From contig QZCP01000257.1 of the NCBI GenBank assembly GCA_003956705.1, forward strand, positions 62,001 to 126,000: 64,000 bases of DNA. Direction: 5' to 3'. The notes beneath the pieces were generated by a model that worked only from the letters and a program-made list of their open reading frames with translations, did not search any database and was not told the origin of the DNA. Shown piece by piece: positions 23,072 to 35,903 of the stretch (position 1 is its first letter; the number at the start of each line of letters is the position of its first letter). Made by a program: the position numbers and the translations under genes. Source of the stretch: Brevipalpus yothersi. Lineage: Eukaryota; Arthropoda; Arachnida; Trombidiformes; Tenuipalpidae.

Positions 23072-24171
23072 TCAATCAATATGATTGTTCTCCACAGTTG
23101 TGCTGGCAGAATTATTGCGAAGTATACGGAAAACACTGAGTATTACGATAATAGCGACAAAGAAGCCAATCGAGAGAGTTCCAAATAGTGCACTTGTCAA
23201 TGGCCAATAAACCATGTAATACCTACATAGTAAAGAAAGAATATGAGATATGATTTAATGCATGTGACTAATTAAGTAAATAAGCTTGTGATCAATTGTG
23301 GCCACTTACCTCAATCCTCTGAGATTCGCTTTGATTGCCAGTGTTGCTGAGTAGAGTTGTATTTGTTTGGCTGTTTACAAAGGAAATATTTCATTAAATT
23401 ATTGGTGACACTTGGAGAGGTTCAGGAGACAGATATTATGAATGAAGAAATATTATCAACGGATGTTGTTGTTTTACCTTCAATTGAAATATTGGCTTTA
23501 GAAGCTAAGCCATGTCTTGGACTGAAACCATCTATAAAATTAGTCGCCAACGAAACGGTAAGATGTTGTGCTTCTTTGGTGAGACCGCTCAAATACAATG
23601 GCCAATAGCAAATCAGATTGGCAATACGAAGAATTGGTGATTTGTATTGTAATATTGATGGTGTAGCATAATTGATAACTTCATTTTTACGCTCATCCAG
23701 TAGACGCATTCGAACCATAAACATTCCTTGATTCCAATTGACATCAGATTCGGGCAGATCAAGTTCAATGTGAAAATCATACGATTGTCCACGAGCAAAA
23801 ATGGATGGTGTCTTGTAATCGTATAGTGGTACCTCTGCACTTGGATTTAAACAATTGTCCTGACACCGGAGATCAAATTGAAAATTGACCATACGATGGT
23901 GGATCAGTGTGGGAACGTAGAGGAAGTATAATGTGGTGTAGGTAAAGGCGGAGGTCCAACATATCAGTATAAAAAGAACCGATATGAATGTGAATCTATT
24001 GAATGTATTCCATGCGAAAAGTATTAAGCTAGACGGTGATAATAAGGATAGCCAGCTAGATGATGATGACATTTTTTCAATACCATTGTTACTTTTTTTT
24101 AAATCAACAACGCTCATAGACAATTTACCACCAACATCACTACTACTGGTTACCACAATCTCCTGGCCCAT
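23072..24171 (-). CDS. Seipin (ER lipid-droplet biogenesis protein)
   Basis: Three exons on the minus strand (24171-23478, 23370-23310, 23222-23072) join in phase to 301 residues. A cytosolic N-terminus of about 60 residues leads to a membrane span (about 62-88, ending TLYFLYVPTLIHH). Then comes the lumenal seipin fold with the family hallmarks ELDLPESDVNWNQGMFMVRM (about 136-155) and KQIQLYSATLAIKANLRGLR (233-252). A second span (about 256-281, YWPLTSALFGTLSIGFF...) and a short tail ending NNHID follow. Seipin forms ER ring oligomers at ER-lipid droplet contacts and controls droplet growth and triglyceride partition. Length is close to that of short invertebrate seipins. Its 5' end faces the phosphate transporter gene across about 1.1 kb. 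Confidence 0.93.
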
Positions 24172-25287
24172 GATGATGCTATTGATGATGATGATGATGA
24201 TAGTGTCGTCAAAGTTGTCGAGATGGTGAAGATGGTGATTCTTGATACCAAATCAAAACGTTTCTATAGATACTTTTTTTTGCTACACAATTCATACGTC
24301 AACCAAATGTACTATTTATTATTATTCTCTTTGTAAAAGATTAGAATTGATAATAATAATCATTCAGATTGATATTAATCACAACCATAACATAACATAT
24401 CAGTCTACAAGCACTGAGAAAGACTTTCGTTTCAACAGCATGTCAACAAACTTATAAGCGCATTCGCGGAAGCTTGTCTCTCTCTCTTTTCTCTTTCTTT
24501 CTTAGTCTCTCTCTCTCTCTTTCCTCTCAACATCTCTCTCTTTCTTTAACATCTTTCCTGTGAAAAAGAAAGTGAGAATTACAGATCAAATGAATTTATC
24601 CATCCATCCAGCATCATAAAGTGCATCTCATCAATTCAATTCAATTCTTGTGTTCACTTGGTGAATGTGTCTCGTGGTGTTTAAAGACAGGGAGAAAGAA
24701 TCGAAATTCCAAAGATTTGAAATTTTTACCGGTGTATTAAGTGTGTGGAGCGTGTATAAATTCGAAGAGAGGAGAGAGAAGAGAGAAGAGAAGAAGAGTG
24801 AGAAGAAGAGATGAGAGAGAATATCGATGATGATGATGGGTGAGAGAGACAGTGGTAAAAGTGTATATAAAAATGATGATATAAAATTTGTACATGTGTT
24901 GTATGAGTCTACAAAAGTCAAGTAACTTTAGTCACCCAATAATATAGTGTGTGTTGATCCATCATCATTCATCCCATTTGTGGTGCCTACTGGCTAAGAT
25001 CCAGTGTGTTTATCGGTTACGACCTTTTTGCGACATTCATAATGTAACTAGATCCAATTCGAAGATGACATTATTATTTTCACACAATACTTTTATCAAT
25101 CACACTGTCCACATGTTCACACAGTTCGACAGTTGAGTGTGTCTACTATCAATGTTCTAATGTTATATTTTGTATGATATTTTTTTTCCTCTCTCTTTCT
25201 TTCTTTCTATTCTCGACCTGGTTTCCGAAAAACACATTTACATTTGTCCTCCTCTCATCACACACACATATACATACAATATTTTAG
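24172..25287. promoter_or_regulatory. Shared upstream region of divergent seipin and PiT genes
   Basis: This 1.1-kb spacer separates two start codons pointing away from each other. It has CT-rich blocks at 24475-24550 and GA-rich blocks at 24765-24815, possible GAGA-type promoter sequence. A TTTTAG acceptor directly abuts the PiT ATG, so part of the region is probably 5' UTR intron. No separate gene was seen. Confidence 0.45.
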
Positions 25288-27290
25288 ATGCTACAATTAA
25301 GTGATCCATCCGTACTATGGATAGTTATATTGGCATTTGTGATCGCCTTTATTCTCGCATTCGGTGTCGGTGCCAACGATGTGGCCAACAGTTTTGGCAC
25401 TTCCGTTGGATCAGGTGTTCTTAGTTTACGTCAAGCTTGTATATTAGCAACTATTTTTGAAATACTTGGCTCAGCATTATTAGGTAAGTAATTTCTCACT
25501 TGTATGTGTGTGTATCTATATGTAAATGTAAAAATGTGGTATGTCACATATTATGGCTCCTCATAATTTCGATGGCATGCATTTCGGCATGACTCAAGAA
25601 TTCATTTCATTTCTCGTATGAAATTATGAATTATGTTTCCCTCCTCTCAACCTACTTTATCATTCAATCATCCCCCCTCTATTCTTCCTTACTTTTCTCT
25701 TTCTCTTTCTTTTTCTTCTTCTTCATCCTCTTCTACTTCACACTACCTAACGCTGTCTAAGTGTGATACAGCGCAATTATGTGAATGTGTATTGAACAAT
25801 TATTATTATTACTATCATCATATTGCTCCATGTTTGGGGGGAATTGGTGAAAGAGAGAGAAGGAGAAAAAAAGATTTATGTGTTTCCCTTTTTTCAGGAT
25901 ACAAAGTTGCATCAACCGTTCGACTAGGAGTTTTTGATATCAATATGTATGCCGATCAAGAGAAACTTTTAATGCTCGGCTATTTATCTTCACTATTCGG
26001 TAAGTTGTTGAAGAAGAACAAGTGTTTCCTTTTCATTATGAATGGTGTGATGTACATAAATTCCTTTCGAAAGAGAAAAAAACGTAAATCGTTAATCCAA
26101 ATTCACTAGATTGCACAATAAGATTAAGCTGAAACTTTTTTGGCGCTGACATCTTGAGCTACTTTTCTCGATTGATGTTCGTTCTTGTGTGTGCATATCT
26201 CTTCGAAACTTGATAGAGACAGAGACTGGGAGAGAAAGAGAGAGTAAATTTGATCATATTTCTATCTCTCTTTCTCATGTGTATTATCAGGAGCAGCTCT
26301 ATGGAATCTTCTAGCTACTTTCGCCAAGTTACCAATATCAGGTACCCATAGTATCATCGGAGCTGTTCTCGGTTTCACATTGGTCATCAAAGGTTTCAAT
26401 GGTCTACTTTGGGATACATTGGTGGCCATCATTCTTTCTTGGTTCATATCTCCCCTACTTTCGGGCATCATTTCGGTTTTTATATGCTATTTCATCATGA
26501 AATTGATCGTAGAGAAGGTAAGAAATTGGGTCCAGAAGAAATCGTGGGAAAGGTGAATTGATTATAGATTATGGATTATTATGGATTGATTGATTGTACA
26601 GTGGTGGCGATGATAATGATGACCACATCGAGAACGTAGATCGATGGTGTGATCAAGAACGAGAAGAAAAAAAATGTTTGCATATCTTCAATTTGATTTT
26701 TTTTTCAAAAGCTTGATCGACTGATGACTATAGCCTATTGATGTGTGTTAGAAGTATGACGGAAAATTCTTCCAAGGATTTTTCTCTCTCTCTCTCTTTC
26801 TTTTTCTCTTCTCTACTATTCACAAACTGCTGAAACTAACAAAATATTTATCTTCTCAACCTCTTTCTCTCTTCTCTCTCTCCTCTGTATTTTTTTCCGG
26901 AATTCATCCTTCCATTCATGCATACACACAATACTACCATCCAAAGGCGGAGCCATTAGAACCAGGCCTCAAAGCATTACCATTATTTTATGGAATCACT
27001 ATTTTTATTAATTTAATGTCCATTCTCAACGATGGTCCCGAATTTTTCTACCTCGATAAGCTACCTTGGTGGATTGGCCTGATTTGCTCTCTAATTGGAA
27101 GCATATTAACCAGCCTTATTGTTTGGTATCTAGTTGTGCCTCATCAGCGAAAAAAGATTATCAAATTGATTTCTAAAAATTCTTCCAATGGTAAGTGGTC
27201 AAGGGTAATGGTGGTTGGGATCCGATTCACAGAAAATCTCTCTCATCTAGAAGGTGTAGGGTACAGAAAGTTGGTCATTCATAGAAAACT

Positions 27291-27358
<68 letters not shown>

Positions 27359-28851
27359 CCCAGACCGTAATGGTAATTATTCGGATCATATTTTACAAAT
27401 TTTAACCGGTCAACATCAATTGCACACGATTTATTCGGGCCACTTTTTTTATTCTTCTACCATCGACAGTGATAAGAAGAAAAAAATTTCCCGAGTTTTT
27501 TAAGAATGAATCGCAGCTCAAGTCAATACGATCAACACTTTAGCTTGATAATGATAATGATAATACAACTCTTATTCAATATTCGTTGGAGCAGGAAATT
27601 GCATGAAACAAGATGCATTGGATGCTCTTGTGAGAACAATATCGTCTTGATTGAAGGGTTAATGTTCTCTCTCTCTCTCTTTCTTTCTTTCTATGTTTGC
27701 ATGTAAATAAATTCATCAAGATCTCGTCTTCACTAAATCATGTGCTCCTCCTCGAGAGATATCCAATCAGAATGGCCGATGTGAAGAAATGTTTGAATCA
27801 AATCGATCAATAGGATCTAATAATAAATCATCAAACGACAGTGAGCTAACCTTGCAGCCCGGTGTTGTGATCGTGAGTATCTCTGTAATTCAAATTCTCA
27901 TGATTTGCTTATAATGATAAGATATTTTTCTTCTTCTCTATCATTTTCTTTTTCACATCACCCAGCTCGTGATGATGATATTCTCTGGAAGATGAAAAAG
28001 AAGAAAAAAAGTTACAAAATGTTAAAAAAATAATTTTTTCAACTTTTTTTTACTCTTTTTTTCTCTCTCTCTCTCTTCTGTAGATAACCAAAGCATATGA
28101 AAATGAGTCAATCAAATCTCCAGTTTCTATCAATATAAATGATAAGCCTGTGAAGATTGTTGACAATGTAGATGAATCTGTCTACGATCGGCCCGAAGTG
28201 GCAGCTTTATTCAAATACTTACAAATTTTAACAGCATGTTTCGGCTCGTTTGCTCATGGTGCCAATGATGTCAGGTAGGCAAGAGTCAATCAATCAATCA
28301 TTTGCGATTTTTTCCCCTACAATTTCATTTGATGAAAACTTTTTTTTCCTCAATTGCACAATCGATTTAGCAATGCTATTGGACCACTCATTGCCGTAGT
28401 GCTCATATGGACTTCTGGTAATGTTTTCCAGCGTGAGTCGACACCATACTGGCTCATGTTGTACGGTGGTGTTGGAATATCAGTTGGTCTAATTCTTTGG
28501 GGTCGACGAGTAATCAAGACAATAGGCTCAGATTTGACCAGCATCACACCTTCTACCGGATTTTGTATTGAGCTTGGATCAGCGGCCACCGTTTTACTGG
28601 CCACCAAAATTGGTTTACCAGTGAGCACCACACACTGTAAGGTGGGCTCAGTGGTTCTTGTGGGTCGTTACGGTGGCAGTAAGAATAAAGTTGATTGGTC
28701 ATTATTTGTTAACATAATCCTCGCCTGGATCCTTACCGTTCCGATCACTGCCCTACTGTCAGCAGCTAGTATGTATTTCTTAAAATGGATAGTTCCTGAT
28801 AATTATCTCACGCCAACCACCCATGCCATCACCCTTGCATCTGATTACTAA
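25288..28851 (+). CDS. Sodium-dependent phosphate transporter, PiT type (SLC20 family)
   Basis: Seven coding exons (25288-25483, 25898-25999, 26291-26517, 26947-27190, 27721-27872, 28084-28274, 28371-28851) keep phase throughout and give 530 residues. Both PiT signature repeats are present: GANDVANSFGTSVGSG (about 28-43) and GANDVSNAIGPL (about 366-377). These bind phosphate and sodium at the centre of the transporter. Other family blocks are SGTHSIIGAVLGF and GLPVSTTHCKVGSVV. The cytoplasmic loop between the halves (roughly residues 255-340) is Ser/Asn-rich and shorter than in vertebrate PiT1/2, which explains the smaller size. It imports inorganic phosphate across the plasma membrane. Exon 5 is the least certain, since it encodes only the variable loop; its acceptor was chosen because it restores phase. 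Confidence 0.9.
27293..27353. repeat. (AG)n microsatellite inside PiT intron 4
   Basis: About 60 bases of AG repeat lie roughly 100 bases after the exon 4 donor. The intron is 530 bases, the longest coding-region intron of the gene. Confidence 0.95.
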
Positions 28852-29368
28852 TCGAAACCAGCTCCTGTTTGATAAGCGGACAAAAAATTTTTTTTCGTAT
28901 TATATATATACATATATTATAATTATTATTTAACCCTCTCTTAATTTGATACTGCGCATTAAGTGAAACAAAAGAAAAAAATTAATTATTTCACATTGTT
29001 TACACACATACACACACACACACATGAGCTTCCATCGCAAAAAGAGAAAACAATTAAAAGTGCCTTTTCATATTGTCATTTTTTTCGCATGAAAAAAAAG
29101 GTGGTAAAAATTTCTTTCATGATCCAAACACATACATGTATACATACACACACAGACTCGAATCGAATTTGAACTTTTAATCGAGCTGCATTTTGAGAAC
29201 TGTACACTGAGATTAAGGAGAGAGAGAGAAAGAGATAGAGAGGAGGGAAAAAGTAATCAAGTGTATATCACTTGAAAATTAACATACACACAGACAGGAA
29301 AGAAGAGAGAGAGGAAGAGAGAGAAAATGTGTGTATATTTGTGTGTGTGTGTATGATTTGATCAATGT
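28852..29368. other. Convergent 3' flanks of PiT and elongin B
   Basis: About 520 bases between two stop codons facing each other. It contains TA-rich sequence at 28899-28930, CA-rich runs near 29003-29025 and 29130-29155, and GA-rich runs near 29220-29330. It should hold both 3' UTRs. No AATAAA was identified with confidence. Confidence 0.5.
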
Positions 29369-29734
29369 TCAATGTTCACTGTTCACTGTTGGGTTTCCAT
29401 CCGGTTTCATGACATCAGGTAGCTCAGGAGGGGTGGACAATGGACTGATCTCCAATTTTTCAAAATCTCCATCATGATTTCGTAGTGCAAGTCCAAGGGT
29501 GGCCTGGTGTTGAGCTTTAGCAGTGTCCGAATTGATACCATAATCACTGAGACAATGATGATCGGACAATATTTCATCACGATCATCCGATTTGTAGAAC
29601 AATCGTTGATCTTCTGGAGACACTTTCAAAATGCCAGCGATCATTTTTTTCACTTCCAACACCGATGTACTCTCCTTTGCATCCAAGAAAATGGTGGTCT
29701 TTTTCCGACGAACCATCAAAAATACATTCGTCAT
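29369..29734 (-). CDS. EloB: Elongin-B (transcription elongation factor B subunit 2)
   Basis: A single-exon frame of 121 residues, the usual length for elongin B. The ubiquitin-like fold starts VFLMVRRKKTTIFLDAKEST, very close to animal elongin B, and the C-terminal signature SPPELPDVMKP is kept as TPPELPDVMKPDGN. Elongin B pairs with elongin C. It serves both the elongin A complex, which stimulates RNA polymerase II elongation, and Cullin-2/Cullin-5 ubiquitin ligases with BC-box proteins such as VHL and SOCS. It is convergent with the PiT gene. No internal intron is visible. Confidence 0.95.
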   Translation of the reverse strand: MTNVFLMVRRKKTTIFLDAKESTSVLEVKKMIAGILKVSPEDQRLFYKSDDRDEILSDHHCLSDYGINSDTAKAQHQATLGLALRNHDGDFEKLEISPLSTPPELPDVMKPDGNPTVNSEH

Positions 29735-32181
29735 TATTAGTTAAATTTTTTTTCGTCCCCCACTTGAATGACGAAACCCAAAAAAGGAACCAAAAATGAT
29801 AAAAAAAGTATTTTTTCTCTCCTCTCAATCAAAAAAAAATTTTTTCACTTCAAAAAATAAGACATCCAAAACAGCCGCTTGTGTGTGTTTTGACAGCTTA
29901 TTTTCTAAGTGTTGCTATCTGGTGGACCGAATGATCAACTTGATGGTGGACTTTTAAACGATCGAAGCGACACCTTTTTTTCTGACAAAGTTTTGTGATT
30001 TTTTCGCTTTTTGAGAATAATAACGTTAATAATCGGTTAACTTGGAAGAATATTTAGAAACAAAAAATTTTTTGGCACATTTTTGGGTGAATATTTGAGA
30101 GATTTTCAAATCAGTGAAAGTTTGCGAGAGTGAACTGGATGGTTTATGATCGAATGCTGAGGAAGATGGGAAAACTAAAAGTGATTGTCAGTTGGCAGTT
30201 CTGATTTTGAGGATTAGAACTTCCAAATTCTGTTAGATTGAGGCTCAACAGAAAATTTTCCTCCCAACTATTCTTTCGAGAAAAATTTTTCTTTATTCAT
30301 GATAACATAGTGGCTTTGAGATCAAACTTGTAACTTATAACACTATGGAATCAATAATCATGCAGAAGTAAACTGATGGCTGCAAGTCATTTGATGTCAT
30401 GGGAAAGATTCGAGAAGACAAAATTCTCCTCTGACAGCTAAGACTTTAGAAAATGAACCAAATCTAATGTATCAACCTAACCTCAAATTAAGTGAACATG
30501 AAGCGAAACTTAGACTGGCACATTTTTTGATCATCATCAATATGTAAGGACTGCGCTAGAAGGTATTTTCCAACTTTGACATGAGTGCAATATTTTTTGT
30601 AGGAATAATATTTGCATTCCCATGCGAACTCATCCGAACTTTTTATCAAGACATTTGGAAACATCACATCATATCAAAATCATCATCTACCGGAAGTATT
30701 CTACACGTTAAATATTCATGCATACACATGAATTTCAAGTATTCCATGAATACTTTTTCTCTTCAATCAAATATCTTCAAATTTTTGAACATTCCAACTG
30801 TTCATCGACATTTGCTCTCAGGGTATCAAAATGTAATATTTGAAAATATTGATGAAGTTTTTCTTTTGAATTCATCATCAAATCAGCTCTTCCGGTAGCT
30901 TGGGAATCTGAACTGCATGTGAAAATTATCTCAATATGAATTCATGGATCGGTTGAAAATGATCCTCTCTCTCTTATCGCACATTTAATTCTATTCGTTA
31001 CCTTGGTATGTCATCATAACTTCAAAAAGATATTCGATGCGTGGTTATTCTGTGTCACTTATTAGTTTGAAGTATTCTATACCATCAGCACGATATCATC
31101 TCTTAGCCAATTCATAACTGGAATCTCATGAATTGATGAGAATGCCCTGCATGATAAGGATAGATTTTCCATAAAGTATGAAGCAATTTAGGAATTTTTC
31201 CAAAAATTAATGGAATGGAAATCATTTCTCTACTTTGAGTGTTCAAACAGCCCAGTAAGTAATAAAAAGGAATAAGCACAAAAATACATGAGCCATGAGC
31301 AAAAGAGAAAAAATTGCTGCAATTATTTGTTCACTCACTTGTGTCTTGGGATTATGCTGATTGGAGTCAATTAAGGAATAATAAAAATAAATTCAAATCT
31401 AGAGCATGAATGAAAATCAATTTTCAAATTCAAATTACTATATTACCAAACTTGAAGTATTTTATAGCATCATTTTGACATTTTGCCCCCAAAATTTATC
31501 TTGTCATGTATGCTTGGGGGCCTTTTCCACTGATAGTAGTGAAAAGAGGAACCGGAAATAGTTTCCAATATGCTTGAAAATGCTTCACCTTGTGATGAAC
31601 ACTTTTCCATTAGACCTGCTCCATGGGATTCATTTGATCACCTCCCCATTCAAGTGAAAGTATAAATCTATATTTATATATATTCATTCACATAAATATA
31701 TTTTCGACTTGCCAGAATGACTTACTTCAAGAACTTTTCTCAGCTCAACTATACACAAACCTGGAGCTGTATTACCACTTGTCTGTAATGTAGTATGCTT
31801 CATCATTCATGGCATAATCGGTTCATGAGAGTGGAAGAGAGAATAAGAATTCCAAAGATAAGGAAATGTGTAAGGAAGAGAGGGAGAGAAAGAGAGAAGG
31901 TGAGAAAATCTGAGTCCAAGTGAATAGAAGGGAATAAAAAATAGAAGAGAATGTAAAATGAGAGGGAAATAAAGAAGTAGAAATATATACAAACATTTTA
32001 TTGAGCAAAATATTCGTCCAAAAAGATAGACTTGGAGGCAGTAAAATATTCAAAGAAAAGATTAATTCACTCACCGGAGAACTGAATCCCATTTCAAGTG
32101 GAAGGAAGAGAGAGAGAAAAGAATTCTCGGTTCACTATCAAATGGGCTCAGATCATCCCATAAAGTACATTCATTTCTTTT

Positions 32182-32219
<38 letters not shown>

Positions 32220-33670
32220 ACTTTACCAATATTCTCTTTTTTTCTCATGAACAGAATATCTCATCATTATTATTCATTTTTCAGGCTTGTCTCATGCCCT
32301 ATGTATACATGTCCTTCCTATTTTCTTTTCGCTTTTTCATTTCACATCTCAAAGTATTTCCAAAATATATTCGAGCAGAATATACTTCTCTGTGGAGGCT
32401 ATGAAATGAATGTGATTTTAAGTTAGTATAAGCTGTCAGGTCATAAAAAGGAGTACAAAAACAAAAGAATAAAAAGAGGGGGAGAGAGAGAAAAAGGAAT
32501 AAAAGTGTACTTCTTTGCCCATATACTTGTTTTTTTCTGTTGTTAGAGTTCAATTACACCATTTTATCCAATGTTGGGCATGAGAAGAGAGTAATTTTTT
32601 CGGCGAAAAACCTTACAGGTTCCCATAACAACATTACCATCATTCCTCCTGTCTTTCTCATTCTATCTCGAAATCAGACTGACAGAATGTTTCTCCCTGG
32701 TCATATATTTATATACAATCAGCTAAGAACGCATTGGAAAAACAACCAAAAAAGCGACAAGTAAAAACAAAAAAAGGAGCCAGCAATAACCTATCAAGAG
32801 CAAAAAAAAAGAATAGCAACTACACTGAATACTAACGTTGAGACAATCGAATTGTAAATATTTTTTTCCTCTTTTCCTGTGTTTTAAAGTAGAACTTCTC
32901 TCTCAATCTTTCTCTTTCTCTTCTTTTTCGCTTCAATCAAATGCTTTTTCTGCCCTCAAATTCTCAGCTCATATATACTGAGGAATACGGAGAGAAATTT
33001 TTCATCATCATGATTGGCATGAGAGTTAAAATAGGGTGAAAAAGTGAGTGAGTGAAAGAGAGAAAAGATCAAGGAAGGGAATGGATAATTCAGACCAGGG
33101 AATCCAGATTAACTGAAGCGAAAAGAGAACATAAATGGAAGATAAGAGAAGATGGTTAAAAAAAGCTTTCAAAAAGGTGAAAACCAACATGATACAGCTC
33201 TGGAAAAAATTTTCCCATCTCTTTCCATACTCATCTTTACACTAAGTTCCGTATCATCATGCACCAACTTTTATCCTCAAGAATTCTCGAGGATTTTCGA
33301 AGCTCATCTCTCTCGTGGAGCATCTGGACTACCACTGAATTCCATTTTCTCGACACCATCTTTCGAGTTAAGACCATGATGCTATATTTATGGTGATCAA
33401 TCGCCTCATAGCATTATTGGAAATCATACATTTGATCATAATGAACGGATTTAGCCAAAATATATTTCAACCTTATGTCACTGGTTATCATTTTTCACGA
33501 TAAACGTTCCTAAGATTAGTAAAATCGCCTGTTTGATGGATACTTTTTGTCAGCGGTGGTGTCACACCAATGCCTTCGAGGTTCAACAAGGCACAGATTT
33601 CCAGCTTCCAGATCAAGAATGTGTCCAAGAATCAATCAATTGTGGCTCAAAATAGTCAATACACTTATGT

Positions 33671-33673
<3 letters not shown>

Positions 33674-33720
<47 letters not shown>

Positions 33721-33852
33721 NNNNNNNNNNNNNNNNNNNNNNNNNNNNNNNNNNNNNNNNNNNNNNNNNNNNNNNNNNNNNNNNNNNNNNNNNNNNNNNN
33801 NNNNNNNNNNNNNNNNNNNNNNNNNNNNNNNNNNNNNNNNNNNNNNNNNNNN

Positions 33853-33910
<58 letters not shown>
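33674..33910. repeat. (GA)n microsatellite interrupted by a 132-base assembly gap
   Basis: A GA run (33674-33720) leads into Ns at 33721-33852 and resumes at 33853-33910. The gap is flanked on both sides by the same dinucleotide in the same orientation, so the missing sequence is most simply more GA repeat that could not be assembled. Confidence 0.95.
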
Positions 33911-33914
<4 letters not shown>

Positions 33915-35286
33915 AATGGGAAAAAAGAAGATGCAAGAGATTCTCTCTGGATCCTTCATAATGTGACCAAGAATATTCAAATGAAGACATTCTCTGAAAT
34001 TGATCTTCCAACTGGAATGTTTTTCCTTCCCTCTCTTGTATTGATGTGACTTGTGTGTTTCTCTGTCTATCTCTATTAGCAAATCTTCACTCCTACACAC
34101 AGGATTGTCTTTTTCCATCTTCTTATGTTCTTTTTTCATCTTTTTCCAAAGCTGTTCCACACACACACACACACACTCTCTCTCTCTTCCTGCCTCTTTC
34201 TTTGAGAGATAAATAAGATGCATTCTATTGGATCAAGAGCAATATATCAACAGTATCACTCCTACTTTCCATATTCAGAAAAAAGTAGAACCAAATGATT
34301 GTGGCAAGTTTGCAGTTTTTTCACTCTCTAAATCCTCTTTCTTTATGCGAACTTTTTCTCTTTCTCTCCCAAATCGATTGGTTCTGATAAATTCGTGCAA
34401 CCAACCATGCATACAGATCAAACATATCGTTGACTCACTTTCAATATCCATGTACAAGTGAATGTACAGTATATATGCAAATGACAATGGATTGTGATTA
34501 AAATTATCAAGAAATACAATGTGTCACATGGATACACTGTATAATTGAATATTCTTTCGAATTCTATGCAATCCCTTTACTCATTCATATTGCAAATGAT
34601 GACTGTGGACACACGCAATCACTTTAGACTTACCACAAATCAAGATGATTGAATTCAATATTGGATCAATCCAAAACTATATTAGTTATTCTTGGATCAT
34701 CAAGGGAGGAGAGAAAGTACAAAAGATGGTCCAGTATTCATGTAAAATGAATCCGTAGCTGCTTGTCAGCCTATTTATAATCGTCAAGTAAAGGTACATC
34801 AAAATGGATGATGATCAGCATCTTGGAATAATTTGAATGATAAATTGATCTGGATGATGATAGTGATTTGAATAGTGAGAGCGTTAAATGGTCTCTCTCT
34901 TTTCAGAATCATGAAAAGGAGGCAAGAAGATGGGTAAGTTTTGCTTTCCCTCTCTTCTCTTCTTCTCTTCTTCTCTTCCTCTCTTCCTCTCTCTCTATCT
35001 TCATCTTCCCGAAGCCATTCCTTTGGCCGGTTTTTCTTTTCTACTTGAGCAAGCAAATTATATCCATTTGAACGTCTAATCAAGGCGAAACTTTGCCCAG
35101 ATATTCTCAGCTCACAGAACATAATTACAGGTGAAGATGTATAAAAGGGAGATGATGTTATAGTTGCAGTTGAGAGAGTGTGTGTATGTGTGAGATGAAA
35201 ATGGATCTGAATCCAACCAATTTACAGCCTCTTCATCTTTTTTCGCTCTGGCCTCGCTTCATCTCACTTCCTTTTGATTTCATCCT

Positions 35287-35290
<4 letters not shown>

Positions 35291-35357
<67 letters not shown>
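35291..35357. repeat. (CT)n microsatellite
   Basis: Perfect or near-perfect CT run of about 66 bases, the longest uninterrupted tract in the gene-poor region apart from the gapped one. Confidence 0.95.
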
Positions 35358-35359
<2 letters not shown>

Positions 35360-35854
35360 GATACATCTCTACAAATGCAAGGGCGATGTCATTCTTTTTC
35401 TTCTAATATACAGTACAGTGACCTGATGAGGTTACAGTCCAGTAAAAGTGTATAAGTGTTCAAGTTTGCTGGGTTTCCATGATCCCCACTAATAGATATA
35501 AGATGGATGCCCTAGTGTAAAAATGTTATCAAACGATATTCAGTTTGCATGTGAGTTGAAAAATTATGAGCTATCACAATTTTCTCTTGGAGCACAACTT
35601 CCTGATTTGGATTGACTCAGATTCAATCTTTGAGCACTTCTTTTCAATCACTATACTTTTGCAATTTGCAATTGAAGTCACTTGAAAATAATAAGAATCT
35701 CAACTCATCTGAAAATTGAAAGATTTTGCCTGAATTTGACATGATGGACATACGATGGGAGATCGATTATGACTAGGTTTAATTATAATCAGGCAAATTT
35801 GATTGAGGTCTCGCTCTTTGCTGATTTTATGACATGGGCTGGAGAAAGCTATTT

Positions 35855-35857
<3 letters not shown>

Positions 35858-35897
<40 letters not shown>
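35858..35897. repeat. (CT)n microsatellite
   Basis: CT dinucleotide run of about 40 bases. Confidence 0.9.

Positions 35898-35903
<6 letters not shown>

Noticed and set aside
22943..23188. Plus-strand and alternative minus-strand frames over 22943-23188
   Set aside because: They overlap the last seipin exon, which is verified by splice phase and by the conserved second membrane span in another frame.
26262..26471. Minus-strand frame over PiT exon 3
   Set aside because: Antisense shadow of a well-supported transporter exon.
28350..28631. 93-codon minus-strand frame opposite PiT exon 7
   Set aside because: Antisense shadow of the conserved transporter exon.
30581..30898. 105-codon plus-strand frame in the gene-poor region
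   Set aside because: AT-driven composition, no domain, no splice or promoter context.
33570..34223. Long frames across the N gap on both strands
   Set aside because: They are produced by GA repeats (poly Arg-Glu or Ser-Leu) read through Ns and are not real genes.
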